DNA from: Acidobacteriaceae bacterium
Lineage (GTDB): Bacteria > Acidobacteriota > Terriglobia > Terriglobales > Acidobacteriaceae
Direction: 5' to 3'
Assembly: GCA_009781125.1 (NCBI GenBank)
Contig: WQYS01000143.1
Coordinates: 1-6,308 of the forward strand
DNA length: 6,308 nucleotides
The translations under genes were made by a program, and so were the position numbers. Of this stretch, positions 1 to 3,809 are shown one piece after another (positions within the stretch are counted from its first letter, which is position 1; each line of letters starts with the position of its first letter). The notes beneath the pieces are model-generated. The model was given only the letters and a program-made list of their open reading frames with translations, had not been told where the DNA came from and ran no database searches.

Positions 1-2
1 CG

Positions 3-131
3 GTCGCTTGTTTCTACATTTTGCGGATGCTGCAAGTGCGCAGGCAATGGCGCGCGCCGCAAACACTGCCGACGTCAATAGCCGAGCCGTTGATGGAGGC
101 CAAATCCGTCGGCAGTAGAGGTCCGGCATAG
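3..131 (+). CDS. Possible C-terminal tail of an upstream gene (partial, unrecognised)
   Basis: Frame 3 is open from the window edge to a TAG at 129-131, seven bases before the methyltransferase ATG. It encodes about 42 residues with a hydrophobic patch (VACFYILRML) followed by a basic stretch (QVRRQWRAP). Its third codon positions are clearly G/C-rich, as in the neighbouring genes. Frame 2 is also open, up to a TAG at 116-118, but its third positions are less G/C-rich, so frame 3 is preferred. A hydrophobic segment followed by basic residues would suit the end of a membrane protein, but no family is recognisable. If real, the short gap would place it in one transcript with the methyltransferase. 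Both frames could be chance. Confidence 0.25.
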   Translation, partial: VACFYILRMLQVRRQWRAPQTLPTSIAEPLMEAKSVGSRGPA

Positions 132-138
132 GAGTCCC

Positions 139-1173
139 ATGAAACCGTCTTTGTTAGAGCTTCTCGCATGTCGCCGCTGCGATGCGTCCTTTGAACTTCT
201 GCCGAATGTTGTTGAAGAGGCCGAGGTGATGGAAGGCTCCCTGAAGTGCAATGGATGCGGCGTCACGTACACGATCCGGCGCGGCATTCCCCGCTTTGCG
301 CAGAACCTCGATGCGGAGAAGAAGGCTACAGCCGACGCCTTCGGCTACGAGTGGACTCACTACTCGCAACTGACCGAGGCGGACAGAAAAGAGTTTCTGG
401 CGTGGATATCTCCCTTGCAGCCTGCGGATTTTCAGGATCAGGTGGTGCTCGACGGCGGCTGCGGAAAGGGGCGGCACATCGCTCTGGCGGCTGAGTTCGG
501 AGCGCGCACCGTGGTCGGCGTCGATCTCTCGGACGCGGTCGAAGCGGCGTTCCCGAACACCAGGCACCTGCCCAATGTTCACGTGGTCCAGGCGGATATT
601 ATGGACCTTCCCTTCCGCAGCCCGTTCTCCCTTGTCTACAGCATCGGAGTGATCCATCACCTGCCGAATCCCAGGAACGGGTTTCTAGCTCTCGCCGGAC
701 ACACCCGGCCCGGAGGCCGGATTGTCACGTGGGTGTACGGCAAAGAGGGAAACTGGTGGATTGAAAAGCTCCTGGACCCGGTCCGGAAGCGCATCACCTC
801 AAAGGTTCCGCGAGTCGTCACTCGATGCCTGAGCTTTCCACTGGCGCTGGTTCTTTACGTGGCGCTCAAGACCTTGTACCGGCCCGCGCGGCGGCGAGCG
901 CGGCTGAAGCGGCTGCTGCCGTACTCCGAGTATCTCTGCTCGATCTCCGATTACACCTTCGCGGAGAACTTCTGGAACGTCTTCGATCAGATCGTGGCGC
1001 CGACCGCTTTCTACCACAGCCGCGAGGAGATCGAGGACTGGTACAGAACCGCCTCGATGCAGGACGCGCGCATCGAGTGGCACAACGCCAATAGCTGGCG
1101 CGGGACCGGTCTGGCTCCGCAGACAGCGCTGCCGGATGACGCAGAAAGTGGCCGTCTCATGTACAATAAATAG
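139..1173 (+). CDS. SAM-dependent class I methyltransferase with N-terminal Trm112-like zinc ribbon
   Basis: This is a 344-residue protein of the Methyltransf_11/25 type, expected to transfer a methyl group from S-adenosylmethionine to an unidentified substrate in the cytoplasm. Residues 1-55 resemble a Trm112-type zinc ribbon, with two CxxC pairs (C11/C14 and C37/C40). The Rossmann methyltransferase core follows: motif I VLDGGCGKGR at 103-112, the ribose-binding acidic residue in VGVDLS (D129), the motif QADIMDLPF at 151-159 (D153), and YSIGVIHHLPNP at 167-178. After PGGRIVTWVYG (191-201) comes a basic, partly hydrophobic region (210-260) typical of members that act on large or lipid-linked substrates. 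The C-terminal NSWRGTG (318-324) is also seen in such proteins. AGGAG at 130-134 lies four bases before the ATG and supports this start. It ends 24 bases before rplS. A role in cell-surface glycan or lipid modification is a guess; tRNA or protein methylation cannot be excluded. Confidence 0.88.
   Translation: MKPSLLELLACRRCDASFELLPNVVEEAEVMEGSLKCNGCGVTYTIRRGIPRFAQNLDAEKKATADAFGYEWTHYSQLTEADRKEFLAWISPLQPADFQDQVVLDGGCGKGRHIALAAEFGARTVVGVDLSDAVEAAFPNTRHLPNVHVVQADIMDLPFRSPFSLVYSIGVIHHLPNPRNGFLALAGHTRPGGRIVTWVYGKEGNWWIEKLLDPVRKRITSKVPRVVTRCLSFPLALVLYVALKTLYRPARRRARLKRLLPYSEYLCSISDYTFAENFWNVFDQIVAPTAFYHSREEIEDWYRTASMQDARIEWHNANSWRGTGLAPQTALPDDAESGRLMYNK
1162..1167 (+). promoter_or_regulatory. Possible -10 element for rplS
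   Basis: TACAAT matches the sigma-70 -10 consensus at five of six bases. It lies at the very end of the methyltransferase gene, 30 bases before the rplS ATG, which would leave a short leader. No convincing -35 hexamer lies at 16-18 bases; the nearest candidate, ATGACG at 1136-1141, is 20 bases away. rplS could therefore have its own promoter or be co-transcribed with the methyltransferase. Confidence 0.3.
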
Positions 1174-1197
1174 CTGATACCACGATAGGAAACAGTC

Positions 1198-1557
1198 ATG
1201 TCTATTCATCCCATCATGCAGAAGCTGTCCGCCAGATTGCAGCGGACGGATCTCCCCGAGTTTGGTCCCGGCGACACCGTTCGCGTGCAGGTTAAGATAC
1301 GCGAAGGCGAGAAGGAGCGTCTGCAGGCGTTTGAAGGTCTCGTCATTGCCACGCGCAAGGGGCCGCAGGGGACCTTTACGGTCCGCAAAATGAGCTTTGG
1401 CCAGGGTGTCGAGCGCATCTTCCCCTACAACTCCAAGGTCATCGACAAGGTGGAGAAGGTTCGCTCCTACCAGGTTCGCCGCGCCAAGCTGTTCTACCTG
1501 CGCGGCCTGAGGGGCAAGGCAGCTCGTCTGCGCGAGGTCGAACGGGTCAGCCAGTAG
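1198..1557 (+). CDS. rplS: 50S ribosomal protein L19
   Basis: This 119-residue protein is full length for bacterial L19 (usually about 115-120). L19 sits at the interface of the 30S and 50S subunits and contributes to intersubunit bridges. Diagnostic segments are [16 protein letters not shown] (22-37), the family signature around [16 protein letters not shown] (40-55), [18 protein letters not shown] (59-76) and [18 protein letters not shown] (94-111). The ATG is preceded by AGGA at 1187-1190 with a seven-base spacing, a good ribosome binding site. It is closed by its own terminator at 1577-1601. In many bacteria rplS follows rpsP-rimM-trmD and precedes rnhB. The rnhB side is conserved here, but the gene directly upstream is a methyltransferase rather than trmD. 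No unusual residues are seen. Confidence 0.98.
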   Translation: MSIHPIMQKLSARLQRTDLPEFGPGDTVRVQVKIREGEKERLQAFEGLVIATRKGPQGTFTVRKMSFGQGVERIFPYNSKVIDKVEKVRSYQVRRAKLFYLRGLRGKAARLREVERVSQ

Positions 1558-1576
1558 CCTAAGTTCTTTTCCACGG

Positions 1577-1601
1577 AGCCACAGCTTCGGCTGTGGCTTT
1601 T
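1577..1601 (+). terminator. Rho-independent terminator after rplS (UUCG tetraloop)
   Basis: A perfect nine-base-pair stem (AGCCACAGC at 1577-1585 pairing with GCTGTGGCT at 1590-1598) is closed by a TTCG loop at 1586-1589, the very stable cUUCGg tetraloop. It runs directly into TTTT at 1598-1601. It lies 20 bases after the rplS stop and ends 26 bases before the rnhB ATG, so it should separate most rplS transcription from rnhB. Confidence 0.85.
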
Positions 1602-1615
1602 GTGTGTCTCGGCGA

Positions 1616-1621
1616 TACACT
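1616..1621 (+). promoter_or_regulatory. Possible -10 element giving a leaderless rnhB mRNA
   Basis: TACACT fits the TAnnnT pattern of a -10 box and ends six bases before the rnhB ATG at 1628. Initiation at the usual distance would put the first transcribed base at or next to the A of the ATG. There is no Shine-Dalgarno sequence before that ATG, which is consistent with leaderless translation. The -35 region falls in the terminator stem and does not match consensus well, so this is tentative. Confidence 0.25.
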
Positions 1622-1627
1622 CTCGTT

Positions 1628-2398
1628 ATGCCCCGCGCGCCGAAGACAGAAAAGCTCTCCAAGCAGCAGATGCTGAAGCAGCTCATTTGCAGCGACGAGC
1701 GCGAGCGCGCGCTGCGCGGGCAGGGCTACTGCGTGATCGCCGGAGTGGATGAGGTGGGGCGGGGAGCGCTGTTCGGGCCCGTCGTTGCAGCAGCCGTGAT
1801 TTTGCCGGAATCGATGAACAGGCTTGCGCGTGCTGGTCTTACGGATTCCAAGCAGCTCACGGCCAGTCGGCGCGAGGAACTCGACCACGAGATTCGGCAG
1901 GCCGCACTTGCTGTCAGCATCGCCGAGGTGGATGCCGGGACCATCGACCGCGTGAACATCTATCAGGCCACCAGAATGGCTATGCTCGCCGCCGTAGAGG
2001 GGCTTGCCATGAAGCCCGATCATCTGCTGATCGACGCCATGCTGCTTGACCATCCCTGCGCCCAGACGAAGTTGATCTATGGAGACGCGCTGAGCCTCTC
2101 GATTGCCGCTGCCTCGGTTGTGGCCAAGGTGTATCGCGACGCATTGATGTGCCGCCTTGACGCCGAATATCCCGGTTTTGGTTTGGCGAGTCACAAAGGA
2201 TATGCAACAGCGGCGCATCGTCAGGCTCTGGCTGCGCAGGGACCGACGGTGCTGCACCGGCGTTCGTTTGCTCCGGTGCGAGCGCTTGTGCTTGACGATG
2301 GGGTGTTTCCGTTTTCAACAGCGCCAACGGCGCGACCTATACCAGCCCAGGGCGAAGCCCTGGGAACAGGTTCCCCAACAAGGGATCAAGGGCTGTAA
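1628..2398 (+). CDS. rnhB: Ribonuclease HII
   Basis: This 256-residue protein is the Mn/Mg-dependent endonuclease that cuts RNA in RNA-DNA hybrids and starts removal of ribonucleotides misincorporated in DNA. The four catalytic acids are visible: D41 and E42 in GVDEVGRGALFGPVVAAAV, D136 in LLIDAM, and D171 in AAASVVAKVYRD. Other conserved blocks are LTDSKQLT (about 71-78), VNIYQATRMAM (110-120) and YPGFGLASHKGYATAAH (181-197), followed by HRRSFAPV. Residues 1-35 form a charged extension before the core. The ATG at 1628 is chosen over an in-frame GTG at 1604 because the GTG directly follows the terminator; neither has a clear Shine-Dalgarno. Codons from about 232 to the TAA lie inside the repeat arm beginning at 2321. 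The last ~25 residues (after PFST) therefore look like a repeat-derived tail rather than conserved enzyme, and the catalytic domain is intact without them. Confidence 0.95.
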   Translation: MPRAPKTEKLSKQQMLKQLICSDERERALRGQGYCVIAGVDEVGRGALFGPVVAAAVILPESMNRLARAGLTDSKQLTASRREELDHEIRQAALAVSIAEVDAGTIDRVNIYQATRMAMLAAVEGLAMKPDHLLIDAMLLDHPCAQTKLIYGDALSLSIAAASVVAKVYRDALMCRLDAEYPGFGLASHKGYATAAHRQALAAQGPTVLHRRSFAPVRALVLDDGVFPFSTAPTARPIPAQGEALGTGSPTRDQGL

Positions 2399-2409
2399 GC
2401 CCGCTCTGT
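2321..2409 (+). repeat. Three-hairpin repeat, left arm of a ~230-base inverted repeat
   Basis: This arm is an imperfect inverted copy of 2461-2550. A perfect 29-base block (2337-2365) matches the reverse complement of 2506-2534. Three short palindromes lie in order: GCGCC-aac-GGCGC at 2321-2333, CCCAGGGC-gaa-GCCCTGGG at 2346-2364, and GGGCT-gta-AGCCC at 2390-2402. The stems persist in the other arm while the loop of the first one differs, suggesting that folding matters. It encodes the end of rnhB, and the rnhB TAA sits mostly in the loop of the third hairpin. It resembles REP/BIME-type dispersed elements; I infer, without a search, that copies occur elsewhere in the genome. It may also act as a transcription terminator. 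Confidence 0.85.
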
Positions 2410-2418
2410 ACCGGAGGC

Positions 2419-3597
2419 GTGATTCTGCAAATACCGTTCATTGAATCCCGGCCAGTATTAGTAGAACGGGCCTACAGCCCTTTGTGCATGGGGTGGGGCC
2501 TCTTTTCCCAGGGCTTCGCCCTGGGCTGGTATAGAGCGCGCCTTCGGCGCTCGGATTGTAGTACCGTCCGAAGAGATGTCCCTCAATCCAATAATCCGCA
2601 AACATGCGATTACCCTCGCTGGGTGGCCGTTCTCGTATTGTGTGTGGCCGCCGCTATAGGAATGAAGTTATGGCAGGGAGCAGGTCTGATTGCGATTACC
2701 CCGGCGAAGAGCCTTCCTGCAGATGGCCAGGAACATAGCCTTGCCCTGATCGGGGGCCGCTATCATCTGCCGGTTCGCGCCTCGCAGTTGACCGCTTCGG
2801 GAGACCGTCTTCGTCTGGAGGACACCAGCGAAGGCGTAGTTCTCTGGCTGCGCACGCCGGTTCAGCCGGGCAGGCTGCGAGCGGTCGTGAGGGGAAGAGG
2901 CGGCGTACTGGAGCTTCCGGTTCGACTTACCTCGGTGGAGGAAGACAGCTTCGGAGACGGCACTCCGGACTGGATGCGCCTTCACGCCGCGACCGATAGA
3001 GAAGCCTTCCGGCGATGGTTTACCGAACTGGCTGAGAGAGCCGCGGACACTCCGCCCGAGCGGCTCCCCCCGGAGATTACCGACTGCGCCTCCTTGCTGC
3101 GATACGCCTACCGCGAGACGCTGAGGCAGCACGATGACCGCTGGTACAAGCAGTTTGCTGCCGGCGAGGTGCCGTCCGTGGAGTCGGTTCAGCAATGGAG
3201 CTATCCGAATACGCCGCTCGGTGCCGGACTGTTTCGCGTTCGCCCCGGACCGTTTCGCCCGACGGACCCGACGGACGGCAGCTTTGCCCAGTTTGCAGAT
3301 GCAAAAACACTGATGCGGTACAGCACGCATCTTGTAAGCCGGGATGCGCGTGCGGCGCTTCCCGGGGATCTTATCTTCTACCGTGTGCTAGAATCCGACT
3401 CACAATACCACTCCATGATAGTTACAGGCGGGCAGGGCGGATGGATTGTCTATCACACGGGACCAATCGGCAAGCAGCGCGGCCAGATGCGGCGCGTTCT
3501 GCTCTCAGAACTGCTTCATCACCCCGATCCTCGCTGGCGCCCCGAGGACGCGAATCCAAACTTTCTTGGCGTCTTCCGATGGAACATTCTGCGATAA
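2419..3597 (+). CDS. DUF1175 (YfaT-like) envelope protein with NlpC/P60-like Cys-His-His; N-terminus doubtful
   Basis: The uninterrupted frame opens at GTG 2419 (392 residues), but credible protein begins near residue 69. Residues 69-84 (VAVLVLCVAAAIGMKL) form a signal anchor or signal peptide, so the rest is probably periplasmic. Residues 90-172 look beta-rich. EDSFGDGTPDWMRL (175-188) resembles a DxDGDGxPD calcium-binding turn, and DREAFRRWF (193-201) follows. TDCASLLRYAYRE (221-233), LPGDLIFYR (314-322), YHSMIV (330-335) and VYHTGP (344-349) match the NlpC/P60 pattern, giving a candidate triad C223/H331/H346. DUF1175 genes are known beside alpha-2-macroglobulin genes, as in E. coli yfaT-yfaS, and the same order is seen here. 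Starts at 2419 (GGAGG only one base upstream) and ATG 2488 both lie within or between repeat arms; GTG 2623 lacks a Shine-Dalgarno. The likely original start is ATG 2576 in another frame, separated by a one-base deletion. Family call firm, start weak, peptidase role inferred. Confidence 0.8.
   Translation: MILQIPFIESRPVLVERAYSPLCMGWGLFSQGFALGWYRARLRRSDCSTVRRDVPQSNNPQTCDYPRWVAVLVLCVAAAIGMKLWQGAGLIAITPAKSLPADGQEHSLALIGGRYHLPVRASQLTASGDRLRLEDTSEGVVLWLRTPVQPGRLRAVVRGRGGVLELPVRLTSVEEDSFGDGTPDWMRLHAATDREAFRRWFTELAERAADTPPERLPPEITDCASLLRYAYRETLRQHDDRWYKQFAAGEVPSVESVQQWSYPNTPLGAGLFRVRPGPFRPTDPTDGSFAQFADAKTLMRYSTHLVSRDARAALPGDLIFYRVLESDSQYHSMIVTGGQGGWIVYHTGPIGKQRGQMRRVLLSELLHHPDPRWRPEDANPNFLGVFRWNILR
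2461..2550 (-). repeat. Three-hairpin repeat, right arm (inverted copy)
   Basis: This is the reverse-oriented partner of 2321-2409, separated from it by about 50 bases. Its hairpins are GGGC-ctaca-GCCC at 2468-2480, CCCAGGGC-ttc-GCCCTGGG at 2507-2525 and GCGCC-ttc-GGCGC at 2538-2550. The 29-base core at 2506-2534 is identical to the left arm. The block between the second and third hairpins of the unit (left 2366-2387) is much less conserved. The arm is open in the DUF1175 reading frame, so the longest version of that ORF contains repeat-encoded residues (about 15-44). Confidence 0.85.
2576..2623 (+). other. Probable original start of the DUF1175 gene, now out of frame
   Basis: ATG 2576, 26 bases after the right repeat arm, opens a frame encoding MSLNPIIRKHAITLAG, a typical basic N-region leading into a membrane segment. 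It falls out of frame with the DUF1175 body at the GGG of 2621-2623 and stops soon afterwards. Adding one G there would join it directly to VAVLVLCVAAAIGMKL and make a standard signal sequence in a 340-residue protein. No strong Shine-Dalgarno is visible (only purine-rich GAAGAG directly before the ATG). The cause could be a real mutation or a sequencing or assembly error in the G run. Confidence 0.55.
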
Positions 3598-3608
3598 AAA
3601 CCAGAGGT

Positions 3609-3638
3609 CGTCATCCTGAGCGAAGCGAAGGACCCCTG
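3609..3638 (+). repeat. Dispersed CCTGAGCGAAGCGAAGGA repeat, left arm
   Basis: This 30-base sequence is the exact reverse complement of 3769-3798. Weaker similarity extends about 12 more bases inward (9 of 12 matching). The core GTCATCCTGAGCGAAGCGAA belongs to a repeat family I know from intergenic regions of many Acidobacteriota and other phyla, where its minus strand gives spurious peptides such as HPERSEG. It starts 12 bases after the DUF1175 stop. Paired with its partner it would form a long stem around a ~130-base loop and may help end transcription. Confidence 0.85.
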
Positions 3639-3732
3639 TATTTCCTTTATTGTGGCGGCGAATCTCAACCGGAGTGTTTAACCTGCGCTGATCCGTGCCC
3701 GGGTTCATCTTTAGATCGTGGTATCAGAGATG

Positions 3733-3761
3733 TTGTCCTGAAAAAATCCTGCTGGCATAAG
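3733..3761 (+). promoter_or_regulatory. Possible promoter for the alpha-2-macroglobulin gene
   Basis: TTGTCC at 3733-3738 (four of six to the -35 consensus) and CATAAG at 3756-3761 (four of six to the -10 consensus) are separated by exactly 17 bases. They lie between the two repeat arms, so a transcript would begin just before the right arm and carry it in its leader. Both boxes are weak, and read-through from the DUF1175 gene is an alternative. Nothing else recognisable lies in 3639-3768. Confidence 0.25.
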
Positions 3762-3768
3762 CGAAATG

Positions 3769-3798
3769 CAGGGGTCCTTCGCTTCGCTCAGGATGACG
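3769..3798 (-). repeat. Dispersed CCTGAGCGAAGCGAAGGA repeat, right arm (inverted copy)
   Basis: This arm is perfectly complementary to 3609-3638. It ends 2-11 bases before the possible starts of the alpha-2-macroglobulin gene, so it forms the end of that gene's leader. It contains AGGA at 3790-3793, which could serve as a Shine-Dalgarno sequence. Confidence 0.85.
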
Positions 3799-3803
3799 GT
3801 GTG
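3790..3803 (+). promoter_or_regulatory. Candidate ribosome binding site and alternative GTG start inside/next to the repeat
   Basis: AGGA at 3790-3793 lies seven bases before an in-frame GTG at 3801. That start would add three residues (MGK) to the alpha-2-macroglobulin precursor. The ATG at 3810 has only GGGA at 3803-3806, three bases away, which is too close for good pairing. The spacing favours GTG 3801 and the codon favours ATG 3810; the mature protein would be the same. Confidence 0.35.
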
Positions 3804-3809
3804 GGAAAA

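Noticed and set aside
799..1686. Long minus-strand ORF (295 codons) antisense to the methyltransferase end, rplS and the rnhB start
   Set aside because: It crosses three features with clear plus-strand homology, including L19. The product matches no family and is an effect of codon bias on the opposite strand.
2618..2626. Programmed -1 frameshift as the explanation of the DUF1175 start problem
   Set aside because: The site GCT GGG TGG is not a recognised slippery heptamer, because the P-site tRNA would re-pair badly on TGG. No stimulatory structure is evident, so a one-base deletion or error is simpler.
3235..3290. Short direct repeats of CCGACGGAC / CCGGACCG type
   Set aside because: They encode an RPGP...PTDPTDG linker in the DUF1175 frame and are too short and local to be a repeat element.
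3505..3708. Minus-strand ORF containing GVLRFAQDDD
   Set aside because: It is translated from the left repeat arm in another frame and overlaps the DUF1175 C-terminus; no independent support.
3598..3809. The alpha-2-macroglobulin frame stays open through the intergenic repeats, so an N-terminal extension is possible
   Set aside because: The extension would be repeat-encoded, and a clear signal peptide begins at 3801/3810, which must be at the N-terminus.
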